From Gnetum montanum (lineage: Eukaryota; Streptophyta; Gnetopsida; Gnetales; Gnetaceae), in the NCBI GenBank assembly GCA_015680685.1, contig MNCI01004438.1, forward strand, positions 5,785 through 26,661: 20,877 bases of DNA, read 5' to 3'. Every line of letters begins with the position of its first letter. The stretch's first letter is position 1. The notes under the pieces are model-generated. The model was not told the DNA's origin and searched no databases. It saw only the letters and a program-made list of their open reading frames with translations. Of this stretch, positions 1-9,205 are shown piece by piece. The translations under genes and the position numbers were made by a program.

Positions 1-198
1 AGAGGGATAGGTGATGACAGTGGTAGCACTTCCCCCTTGAGAGGTGGAAGCTTCATCAAAGTTTAGAATGACATCGTAGTCATTGGGTACCATGTCTATT
101 GTGCTTACATTTTTTTCGGGGAATTCTGGCTCTATCGTTGCTTGATCGTGTGTTGGCGATGTGGTCATTTGATTTGCTATGACTTGACCTTTAATAGA
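1..198 (-). other. Linker and beginning of the additional (archaeal-type) RNase H domain
   Basis: After the first RNase H and a TAG at 201-199, the same frame continues with 'IKGQVIANQM', an acidic linker and then 'NFDEASTSQGGSATTVITYP' at the window edge. This resembles the start of the second RNase H of Tat elements, where a 'FDGASxxxGxGxGxVLxSP' pattern is usual. The first catalytic aspartate is present, while the following G is E. The domain is cut by the edge of the window. Confidence 0.72.
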
Positions 199-1911
199 TG
201 ACTATGCTATGTAGTGTAGGTCAAACTCAGCTATCATGGCTTTCCAACGGGCTATTTGACTTGTCTCATAAATGTTTCCGGTGATGGCTTTGAGCACATT
301 ATCCTTGCAGATTATGTTAACTTGATTATGGAAGAGGTAATGTCGCCATTTCTTTAAGGAAAAGGTTAGGGCTAAACATGACCTCTCCACCTCATTATAC
401 TTCTTTTCATGAGCAACTAATGCATGGCTTAAGTAATAGATAGGGACTTCGGTTCCGTCATCACATTTCTGGCAAAGCATAGATGCAATTGTCAAATCCG
501 AAGTGGCAAGGTAGATGTAAAATGGTTTATCATTTTGAGGTGGGTAAACCGTGGGTAGTTGAACTAGTGCTATTTTAATATTGTCGAATGCTTCCTGGCA
601 TTGTGGAGTCCATTCAAAATGGATGTTTTTACATAGCAAGTGGTTCATAGGTTTTAACTTATCTGTTAGTTTTTCTATGAAACACCTGATAAACTATAAT
701 CTACCTTGTAGACCTCGAAGTTCAGTAAGGTTGTTAGGTGGTTTTAAGTTTGTTATTGCCTTAACTTTATCTGGGTCTACTCGTATCCTTGCTTCCGAGG
801 CTATGAATCCAAGCATTTTTCCTGTTTTGATGCCAAAGACACATTTCTTTGGATTAAGTCTCAACTCATATTTTAAACAACGTTTTAGCACCAAGTCAAG
901 GTCTTGTACATGTTGTTGTGATGTCTTCGATTTAACCATGATATCATCAACATTGTCATTAAGCGAGTGGAGCATGTAGTTGCTAAAAATGAATGTCATG
1001 GCCCTTTGATATGTGGCCCCAGCATTCTTGAGACCGAAGGGCATCATTATGTAATAAAAGGTTCCCCATGGTGTCATAAAGGTAGTCCGGAGCTAATTAT
1101 CTGGGTTGATGCATATTTGATTGTATCCTAAGAAGCCATCCATAAAAGATAACAGGGTGTGCCCAACGGTTGAGTCAACAAGTTGATCAATGCTGGGTAG
1201 AGGAAAATCATCTTTTATGGTCGCAACGTTTAGATCTCGGAAGTCAATGCATAAGCGAATGCTTCCATTCTTTTTCGGGACAATGACCATGTTGGATACC
1301 CAATCGGCATAATCGATAGCCCGAATGAAACCAGCCTAATAAAGCTTGGTAACCTCATTGCGAACTGCCAATGCCACCTCAGGTTTAACCTTTTGTGCCT
1401 TTTTCTTCACCGGCCTCAATTTTGGATCAAGGATAATATTATGCTGGACGATTTGAGGATCCAATCCGGGCATGTCTGTGTATGACCACACGAATGGTTT
1501 TATGTTGTCCCTAAGCATATCCTCTATGTCTTTGGCCAGTTGAGGTTGCAGTAATGTACTTAGTTTTAATGTTTTAATTTCTCCATCAGGCATGGCGATG
1601 GGGGTTTCGGTCAACGGGTCTTCGGTGATGTTTTCGGCTTCTATGTCAAGGGGCTTTGTCATACCTGTGTAGTTATCTAGCGTTTTCTGTGTTGAGGCTA
1701 TGATTGCGTCGTCCGTTGGTAAACTTAAGTGGATGAGATTTATGTCGATGCCCCTTGTGATCTTTCTGTACAGCCCATCGATGATCAATGGTGCGGATAA
1801 ATGTTGACAATCCATCGGACTTGCTCCTGCCAATGAACAGAGAGCAGAATGAGCTAACAGGTATTATTCCATGTTCTCTGCTAGCATAAGTCGTGTGTAC
1901 ATGCATGATGG
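1..1911 (-). pseudogene. Tat-lineage Ty3/gypsy pol: reverse transcriptase, RNase H and start of a second RNase H (partial)
   Basis: One minus-strand frame stays readable from about 1,911 to base 1. In order it holds a pre-RT segment with the Tat-typical 'WSYTDMPGLDP' (near 1,480-1,450), RT core motifs 'WVSNMVIVPKKNGSIRLCID', 'LLSFMDGFLGYNQI', 'TPWGTFYYIMMPFGLKNAG', the active-site region 'NVDDIMVKS' (about 954-928) and 'LRGLQGRL'. An RNase H domain follows ('QEAFDNIKIAL', 'ERSCLALTFSLKKWRHYLF'), then a linker 'IKGQVIAN' and the start of a second RNase H. In-frame stops lie near 1,864, 1,335-1,333, 1,092-1,090, 693-691 and 201-199. Several fall where the family usually has glutamine, so CAG-to-TAG changes are a fair inference. 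The YxDD tyrosine is replaced by asparagine. Integrase would lie left of the window. The RT/RH assignment is secure; the Tat lineage is very likely from the second RNase H and the gag type. Confidence 0.93.
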
Positions 1912-1940
1912 TGGTTTATCGTCACACCGGGACGCATGGC

Positions 1941-2065
1941 AGTTTAAGGCCTTACTGGGTCGTGGGTGGTAGTTTAAGGCCATACCGGGCCGTAGGGGGT
2001 TTGTATGTGGTAGTTTAAGGCCTTACCGGGCTGCCATGGCAGTTTAAGGCCATACCGGGCCGAAG
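1941..2065. repeat. Left array of the TAGTTTAAGGCC-type repeat (4 copies)
   Basis: Four copies start at 1,941, 1,971, 2,012 and 2,041, each close to AGTTTAAGGCCNTACCGGGC, spaced 29-41 bases. A related array of the same orientation lies at 7,363-7,590, on the other side of the opposite-strand gene. The pol frame is open only through the first two copies and meets a stop further in. Unit spacing is mostly not a multiple of three, so the array is probably non-coding. Confidence 0.85.
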
Positions 2066-2320
2066 GTTTATCTTAAAATTTGCACAAGAGAGTCTGCGCC
2101 AAAATGTTCAGTGTGGACTCTTGAAGTTGGCTTACAAGGGAATCAGGATGTGGTAGCATTTGTTTTGTTTTTAAATATATTTTTTTTTATATTTTTGAAT
2201 AATTTTAATTAAAATGAAAATAATAATAAAAACAAATAAAAAGAAACAAATGAAAAGAAACAAAGTGCAAGGCGGCGGTGGCGGCGGCAGCGGCGGCATC
2301 GACAGTGGCGGTGCTCAGCG
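2066..2320. other. Spacer and upstream promoter region of the opposite-strand gene
   Basis: No gene is seen. The segment holds a TGGCGC-containing stretch on the minus strand (2,106-2,091), an A/T-rich tract with a T-run (about 2,160-2,260) and a GGC-rich purine stretch (about 2,270-2,300) just before the TATA box. Confidence 0.6.
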
Positions 2321-2321
2321 C

Positions 2322-2330
2322 TATAAATAG
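2322..2330 (+). promoter_or_regulatory. TATA box of the opposite-strand accessory gene
   Basis: TATAAATAG follows the GGC-rich stretch. It lies 231 bases before the chosen ATG at 2,561, so transcription would start near 2,350-2,360 and the 5' leader would be about 200 bases of AGCGTA-type repeats. The core is a textbook plant TATA box; use as a promoter is inferred. Confidence 0.6.
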
Positions 2331-2379
2331 GGTAGGGGTGTCATTTGCAAACATTACGAATTTGAAGTGAGCATAGACA

Positions 2380-3285
2380 TCGAGCGTAAGTGTAAGCGTA
2401 GACAACTCGGCATAAGCATAAGCCACCAAACCCTAACGTAAGCGTAAACAACCAAACCCCGAGCGTGAGCGTAGAGCGTAGAGGTCAAAGCATCAGCGTA
2501 GACATCCCAACTTAGCGTGAGCGTAGAGACTCCAACTCGGCGTAGAGGCTCAACGTAGGCATGAGCGATTTTGACCCTCAGCGTAAACCTGTCGATCCCA
2601 GCATAGAGGATGCCGAAATGGGCAAGGGCAAGGAAGTGGAAGGCCAGGGGAGGAAGGGACTTGACCTGACTTTCACGGAGGAGAGCGAGGCCATGCTGTA
2701 GTGTCTGCCCAGGCCGAGAGTTCCATCATGGCTTGTATCGTCACACAGGTAGGCTCTGATCCTACCTCTGTTAGTTATTTTCACTGTACATATTATTTTG
2801 GCGTAGATGGTTTCCGTAGCGTAGAGGGTTTCGATGTGTACACTCAGCGTAGAGGGTTTTAGCATATATGCTCGACGTAAAGGTTTAGCGTAGAGGGTTT
2901 CGATGTATACGCTCGACGTAGATAGATAGCGTAGAGGGTCTCTAGAGCGTAGAGCGTATACTGTACATAGCCTAAGTTGTTTGTAGCGTAATCTATTTTG
3001 TCAATGCATCGCGTAAATGATTTTACCAGCATAAAGTGTAGATGATTTAATCAGCGTATACGCTGACTGTTTATAGATTGTTTACACAGTGTTCAGCGTA
3101 GACTGTTTACATAACGTTCAGCATAGACTGTTTACACAACGTATATGCTGAAGGCTTTTACAGCGTATATGCTGAGGGTTTTACGACATATATGCTGAGG
3201 GTTTTCACAGCATATATGCTGAGCGAAAACGGTTCTTGACAGCGTATACGCCGAATTAGGCAGCGTATACGCCGAGTCTAAATAG
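2380..3285. repeat. AGCGTA / AGCGTATACGCT palindromic repeat field (5' leader, exon 1 flank and intron 1)
   Basis: Dozens of copies of AGCGTA, often joined with the inverse as a self-complementary 12-mer AGCGTATACGCT (for example 3,053-3,064), fill the 5' leader and most of intron 1 of the gene at 2,561-7,005. Variants such as GCATATATGCTG match the same palindrome after CpG-to-TpG/CpA changes. The same motif fills element A's leader and LTR (11,801-13,590). Exon 1 (2,561-2,748) is mostly free of it. Confidence 0.9.
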
Positions 3286-6200
3286 TTGGTAATTTTTCTA
3301 AGTGTCTTCCTACAACGTGAAATTTTGTATTTTGTTTCATTTTTATGTATAACCGATTTACTGTGGCATTTTGGTTACTTGCAGGGACACCGAACCTTTT
3401 CTTCTGGTAGTTGAGCTAGTCAGAGTATTGGCGTGGTTTGGCCCCATTGAGGCCGATGAACCTACCCCGGATCTGACTGTTGACAATAATGGGGTTTGGT
3501 TCAGGGAAGGGGCATGTGAATTCCTCACCTTCATGCTGGACAGGTTTAAGGTGGTTGTCTGGTTGCACCTGAGCGAACAAGTGGCATGGAGCGTGCTTGA
3601 GGCCATGTTGCTGGGAGCCTCAAAGGGTGTCGCGGTCTTCATGGAAGACATTGATGAGGGGCTACTTGTAACTGAGGACGGTTCTTCTGGCGGGCCTAGG
3701 TCTACACGTTCGTTAGCATGTGTGTGGGCCCAATTGCCGCAAGGGCATGATTATCTCAACAACACCTTGTTTTTAGCCATGTGTGCGCACACGCTATTCC
3801 AAAATCCTCCTGGCACAGTGTACCGGGTGGATAGGTATGATCGTTTAAGCTTGTTGTTTCTATTTTTTATGTTGTTTGGCATTTGCTTCTGTTTTGACAT
3901 CCGTTCTTTTGTAGACCCCAAGTCAACCCAGACAGAACATGCGTTGAGGATGATGGGCTTGCTCTCGCTCGTACCACTCTAGAGACCTTTATGGCGGATC
4001 CCACCCTTCGTGGAGCTATATTAGCTCAAACCAAGGGTGATATTGTCCACTTTCACAAATGGTTCTCTAGAGCGTTCGCACTGTGCAAAGCTCGTGGATG
4101 GTTGCATGGAGATTGGTCGCATAATGGACCAATTTTTCCTCGTGACTCTAACTTGGGTAGCACATCTAACTCCACAACTGAAGGTAAATGACAATATTTT
4201 CTAGATGGCTTAACATGTTTGTTCAACTACTAGGGGTTATACTGATGTAATGGTTTCAAATTGTATCTACAGTTGATGTCCCTCCCAGTGGAGACCCTGT
4301 CACAACAGGATGAACTGAGACTACCTTATCAATGAAGTTCTGGGAGGTCAGTAAGGCTTAAAAATGGTTGCGCACTCATGCCCCTCCATCCATCGTTCAT
4401 TGTTTAGATGATGTCGGCCTTATGGAGCTCTTTACGACCCCAAGCTCTAATGTGTCAATAGCAGAAATGATCGAGATCATGGATTCCTTCGATAAGTCTG
4501 TCTCTTACTACAGCACCAGGATTAAGGGTGTTAAGATAGTTTTCCATTTGTTGCCTGAATTCTTTTCGAACCTATTTGGTGTACCGGTGGATAGTATGAG
4601 TGTAGTTTTGGACAGGGCTCATAAAAAGCTCCATACGATTTGTGAATTAGAGGACTGGTTGGGTGTTACCAAGGGTGCTAAGGGATTCCCTATGCAAGGG
4701 AAGTCAAAAGTTGAGGAAGTTAATGAATTATATCCCCTGTTTCAGGCACGGGTATTCCCTAAATCCCTTTCCCAGGTGCGGAGCCTTGGTGTTGAAGCTG
4801 TGCATATTATGCGAACCGTCCTAGAAATCGAAATGCGTTATAACTGGGCCCAATTTTTGTTGTCAGGCCTGCATAAGGAGATAGTGCGATTGCACTCAAA
4901 TGTCGAGGCACAATCTCACTCTACCTTTGCCTTCTTTTCCAGTTATCTTTGCTGCCTAGCCAAATTTCTAGTGGTTCACGCGGACAATAAGTACGTTCTA
5001 CGGGATCGAGGTTAATTATCCCACCCGTGAATCAACCATTTGTTTGAAACAACCGAGTCCCAAGATGCGCCCAAGGGAATTGATGAATCTGTATCTATCA
5101 TGATAGGGGGGGTCATCTGGTACCTCAATCCACACACGTGACAGTGTGGGGTTGGAACCAGACGACGTGCCTTATACTGCGAAAAGAGCAGAACGGGTCA
5201 TCAAAGAGACCATTGACAAGGCCAAGTCGAAGCTGATAAAGCGTGAACATTCAACCGAGGAGGCCTCAAATGTGGACAAGCCACAGGTTAAGCGTATATG
5301 GTTCAAGATGCCGGTCTGGGGTAAGTAAACTCAGTACACTTATTGAATTATCATTTTCGTCTTATTCACAATTTTTATTTTGACCGCTTACATGCCATTG
5401 ATGCCTTTAGACCTGACTTGAGAAGTGAGGAGGCAGGAATTAGAGACTATCATTGAAGAGGAGGAAACTACAACGGAGTTAGTGACCGATGAGGAAGAGG
5501 CCAGCAAGGATCAGGCGGAAAAAATGGAGGAGCTACGGGAAGACACCACAAAGACTAAACTAGTGGATGACCAGAGTGGAGTCGATGAAATGTTCAGTAG
5601 CTTCCTCAAGGGAAGGTTGGACCTTGGTGACCTCCCAAACCTAGAAGGGGACAAGGAACATGGTATGTTCTCTTTTATTTTATTGCATCGCTTTGTGAGT
5701 TGTTGTTTCCATGGTAGTTTATTTTTATGTTTTCGTCGCTTTTAGATGAAGGTAGTGAAACCAGAATGATGCGGCTGGACATGCCCATGAAAACGGTTCC
5801 CCCTGAAAGGACCGCGGAGGTTAGTCCGTCTCGCACTCGTGGGCCATTTACTTGGATAGAGATGCCAAGTAAAATGGATTTTGTGGTTGGTATCGCTGAG
5901 GAAGTTATTGAACGAATTCAGGAAGCCCACCCTGAGATAGGTATATATGTTTCGAGTTTGAAGCTCTAGAGTTTCACACCCTGTTTTTGTCGTTTTAGCA
6001 TTTGTTCTTTTCGTGTACATAGGTGCTAAACTGAGGTGGGATCCTTCTGAGACAGTTAGCATAGAGAGTTTGCCCACACTATCCCCAGAAGTCAAGCAGG
6101 TGCCAAGGCTAGTTCATGACGAAGTGGCAGAAGGTCTCGTTTACAACGCCAAATCGCTGTGGACCTGTAGGCGTTCCGTCGAACAGTTGTGATTACAAAT

Positions 6201-7005
6201 TCAAGCAAAGGAGAAGGAAGTTTCCGAGTTGTCAGTTAAGCGTGATGATCTCAAGGTTCGGTATGAGTTCACCTCTGCTAAACTAAGTGGTGATCCCTCC
6301 TAGCGGACTTCCGAGGTCACGTATACTAGATACTGGAACCTACTCAATCGCCACGCGTCACTGACACGGAGACTAGCAGAGCGTAAGGCCCAGGTGGATC
6401 TGCTAAACCTCAAGTGCCAAGATTAGAAAGCTTTTGCTTCTAAGGTACGCAAATGGGGTCAGGATGAAAAAAACCACAAGCATCACTATAAGAAATCTTT
6501 GAAGGAAGTATCCATTGAAAAGCGCCAACTTGAGATGTTTGTGGAGGGTCTGGGTCTACGCTCTATGTTTGACACCTTTGCTCAAAATACAACTGTTGAG
6601 ATGGAATCACCTACAAGGGTAATTACAACTGCTTCTGGGGAGGTGTCTATGGGTGAGTTCCCTTTAAAGCGTCCTACCTGGTCAGCTGTTGATAAGGGGA
6701 AGGCCTTGGCGGATGTCGACCTAGGCCTTGATGGGACCAATTGGACCAGTGTCTCAGAAGAGGAAATCCTTCATCGGCTGGAATTTGGTTTAGGAGGGGT
6801 CCCCTTCGGTAAGCATTTTGTTATCCTGAAATTCGTTCACTGAATAATGTTTGAAGGTTTTCTCTTTTATCCTTATGTTGATTGTTCCCTTTGCGTTTTA
6901 TAGGATCAAGGCGATGATGATGTTCAAGAAGCTGGCCTTAGTGGAGTGGGGGCTCATGATCCCAGCGGGTCTAAAGGGGACGATCCTCCTACCCCTGATG
7001 TTTGA
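2561..7005 (+). pseudogene. Intron-containing accessory gene: FCP1/NIF-like pseudophosphatase domain, retroelement-ORF-like middle, coiled coil, acidic tail
   Basis: Coding model with eight exons: 2,561-2,748, 3,385-3,834, 3,915-4,183, 4,273-5,320, 5,411-5,662, 5,746-5,940, 6,023-6,808 and 6,911-7,005. All introns are GT-AG with T-rich ends, and each junction keeps the frame (phases 2,2,1,1,1,1,1). The product would be about 1,090 aa. Exons 2-3 resemble the FCP1/NIF HAD-phosphatase fold: 'LLVVELVRVL', 'EFLTFMLDRFKVVVW' and 'NNTLFLAMCAHTLFQNPPG' sit where the family has DxDx(T/V)L, the (D/E)FLxxxxxxF(D/E)VxVW segment and NTxxIDDSPxxxxxNPxN, but the catalytic aspartates are gone. Exon 4 has 'TRIKGVKIVFHLLPEFFSNL', similar in pattern to accessory ORFs of plant retrotransposons. 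Exons 5-7 are charged and coiled-coil-like; exon 8 is acidic. In-frame stops: 2,699, 4,311, 4,359, 5,013, 5,028, 5,419, 6,190, 6,301 and 6,424. One frameshift lies in a G-run at 5,106-5,112. It runs opposite to element A's gag and pol. Confidence 0.8.
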
Positions 7006-7083
7006 TTTTTGTTTTGAAATTGTTCCGACTTAGATTTATACGTGAATTGTAAATTGAATGATTTGAGCTGTCTTAAACGGATG

Positions 7084-7089
7084 AATAAA
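7084..7089 (+). terminator. Poly(A) signal of the opposite-strand accessory gene
   Basis: AATAAA lies 78 bases after the TGA stop at 7,003-7,005, followed by TGTA- and T-rich sequence as expected of a plant 3' end. With the TATA box at 2,322 it outlines a complete polymerase II unit of about 4.8 kb. Confidence 0.55.
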
Positions 7090-7099
7090 ATCAGTCGAC

Positions 7100-7362
7100 T
7101 CTTGTAATTGTACATCATTATATGTATATATATAAAAAAAATTTTGTTTGTTGATTTTGAGTTTAATTGTAAACATGACACGACAATGTAAAATATTTTG
7201 GTTTGTTTTTTTAGTTTAAGTGTAGTGCACGAATGTAATTATAAGTAGGACTGTAACTACGAGTGAAAGATAATTGCAAAAAGGGAAAACATGGCAATGC
7301 AAGCATGAATTCGAATAGTGAGCTGGAATTTGGGGGAAAAACAAAGTATAAGTGGATGATCT
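7100..7362. other. A/T-rich 3' flank of the accessory gene
   Basis: No gene is seen. The stretch is A/T-rich with a TA repeat near 7,120-7,132 and an A-run. It separates the gene's 3' end from the right TAGTTTAA array. Confidence 0.5.
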
Positions 7363-7590
7363 AGTTTAAGGCCATTTCGGGCCTTAGCATAAGCAAGGGA
7401 CGTTTCGAATGACATGGGTGGATTTCTCGATCAATTGACCATTTCTGATCGTGGCTAGTTTTATGTCGTTTCGGACATGATAGTTTAACGTCATTCCGGA
7501 CTTGGAATGATAGTTTAATGTCGTTTCGAACTTGTTGTAGTTTAACATCATTTCGGATAGGGAATGTAGTTTAACGTCATTTCGGACCAT
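7363..7590. repeat. Right array of the TAGTTTAAGGCC-type repeat (about 6 copies)
   Basis: Copies start near 7,363, 7,457, 7,482, 7,512, 7,539 and 7,567. The first is TAGTTTAAGGCCATTTCGGG; most others read TAGTTTAACGTCATTTCGGA. On the minus strand they encode a recurring 'GMTLNYH'-like peptide in a short open frame (7,590-7,384), but spacings of 25-30 bases argue against a coding role. Orientation is the same as in the left array at 1,941-2,065. Confidence 0.85.
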
Positions 7591-7616
7591 GGCGTTTTTG
7601 TTATTTATTGGTTTAG

Positions 7617-8603
7617 TAATTTTTTGATTTTTCGCATTTTAATGTTGGGAGTAGAGTTAGCGGGTATGATTCTATATTCAACGTCCCTTTCGCTGATCAC
7701 GTTGAATGGCAATTTAGCCCAAGGGACGTCTGATGGAATTGTTTCCGCGTTAGTGTTTTCTTGCGCTTCTGCATGTATTTTGGTTTCTGTGTTAGTTGTG
7801 ATTTCTAAGTGAGGCTGCGTATGTACAATGTTAGGCCCAGGTATTTCTGTTTTGGGTGGATCTTCCTTTGCATTTAAAGGATTATCGTCTACCGGCTATT
7901 GTTCATTTATGTCATGTTGTCTAGGCTCTTCGAGCTTAACCTCTGAGCCTTGGTCTGTGTCTATGTATGATGAGATGATGGGTGTAGCAGCCTCTCCGTG
8001 TATAACGATTTCACCACCTTCATAAGGTAGGTGGATCTCTTGGTGTATAGGGGAAGAGCCTACTTTTAGTTGGGCTAGCCAGGGCCTTCCCAAGATTAGG
8101 TTGAACCCTGGCATTTCATCGATTACAACAAAGTCAGCGGATGTGGGGAATTGATTCCCTGCTATGAAGTCTAAGGTCACAGTGCCTTTGACTACCACGC
8201 GCGATCCACTGAATGATTTCAAACATGTAGTGGTGGTTGGTCTGATTAGCTCTGTAAGCCCCAGTTGTTCGACGATGGGATATGGCACTACATTGGTCAC
8301 GGCTCCATCATCCACATGGACCCTATGTATCTTGAATTGGTTTACTCTTATTGTTATAAACATAGGGGCTGTTGTTATCTCTCCCGTTTTCTCATCCAAC
8401 TTGATGTTGTTATTGTGGAAACTTAGTGGCTTGGAAGTTGACCCTTGAGGTGAGGACATTACCGCATGAATTGAAGGTTCATTTAGAGGCAAGTCCTCGC
8501 CCACTAGGATAGATGTTAACATGCGCACTAAAGCTTCGTGATGGGTTTGTGATGCTAACACTAGGTTGTATAAGCTCAGTGAAGTGTTCTTTTGTTTGAG
8601 CAC
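7617..8603 (-). pseudogene. Retropepsin (protease) segment of element A
   Basis: The aspartic protease domain of the Tat polyprotein. The frame starts at the ambiguous base 8,604 and runs to a TAA at 7,616-7,614, with one internal TAG near 7,895. The leading part 'LYNLVLASQTHHEALVRML' matches the helix that usually precedes protease in Tat elements. The catalytic-loop region is 'VHVDDGAVTNVV', with DDG in place of the usual D(S/T)G, and the C-terminal motif is 'GFNLILGRPWL'. Past the TAG about 90 acidic, low-complexity residues remain readable. It follows gag in a different frame; the switch coincides with the N at 8,604, so gag and protease were probably one ORF. RT lies 5.7 kb further on, beyond the inserted opposite-strand gene. 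Confidence 0.88.
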
Positions 8604-8604
8604 N
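8604..8604. other. Ambiguous base (N) at the gag/protease frame junction
   Basis: The only undetermined base in the window. Gag is readable on one side and protease in another frame on the other, so the assembly may have gained or lost a base here. Confidence 0.95.
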
Positions 8605-8884
8605 CCATTGGGCCCAACAGTTTTATTTCGTGCATCGTTGGTTTGTCAGTTTTGCTCAGAGTTGTTGATTTGGGCGTATCATGTTTTCTAGATGATTCAC
8701 CCTTATGGCCTGAGTTTGGTTTATGGTTAGGTTGTGTCATGGGTATTGTGTTTAGTGGGGTAGGTTTAGGAGGTCCTAAGGCTAGCTGTTGACGCTCCTT
8801 TTCCAAGCGTTCACGTGTAAGCCTATCCGCTAAGCGTTCTCGTGTGTGACGCAGGGGCACAGTTGGTTTTGAAGCCTCAGGTTG

Positions 8885-9205
8885 CTTTGGGACTTGTACC
8901 ACATATGGAGTCGGGCGGGGTTCTGGTTGGACAGTCGCATACAGTTGAGTGCTAGACTGGCTAGGCACCTTGATGACATAGGGGCTTGGTTTATTTTGTG
9001 TCTTGGAAGTAGAGGATTGGTGATCACTAAGACGTTTGGGTGTCCTAACTACGTATGGAGTTGGCCTAGTTGGAGGTTGTACCTCCGCTATTGTGACCGT
9101 GGGTGGTACTCGGACTATGTAGGGGGCAGGCTGAGTAGGAGGTGTTGGTGAGTTTGCAGTAGTGACAGCGGGAGGTACACACACTATGTATGATTTTCTG
9201 CGGGT
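8885..9205 (-). repeat. Coding repeat: five 'PYxVxVP' peptide units in gag
   Basis: Read on the minus strand, five units recur: 'KSYIVCVPP', 'APYIVRVPP', 'TPYVVRTPK', 'SPYVIKVPS' and 'TPYVVQVPK', separated by about 15-30 proline/threonine/serine-rich residues. On the DNA the units appear as diverged copies around a TATGGAGT-type core. It lies between the CHHC knuckle and protease. Confidence 0.75.

Noticed and set aside
581-979. Plus-strand open frame opposite RT/RNase H
   Set aside because: Antisense shadow of the pol frame, with no recognisable motif.
2205-2429. Minus-strand open frame across the GGC-rich stretch
   Set aside because: Low-complexity alanine-rich translation of the promoter region and repeats of the opposite-strand gene.
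3371-3384. ATG at 3,371 as the start of the FCP1-like ORF
   Set aside because: It lies inside the intron 1 acceptor region. Splicing from exon 1 at 2,748 to 3,385 keeps frame and adds a coherent N-terminus.
5742-6095. Minus-strand open frame
   Set aside because: Shadow of exons 6-7, whose plus-strand frame fits the splice phases on both sides.
7384-7590. Minus-strand repeat-encoded peptide with 'GMTLNYH' units as a real protein repeat
   Set aside because: Unit spacings of 25-30 bases do not keep frame and the peptide decays across units, so a DNA repeat is the better reading.
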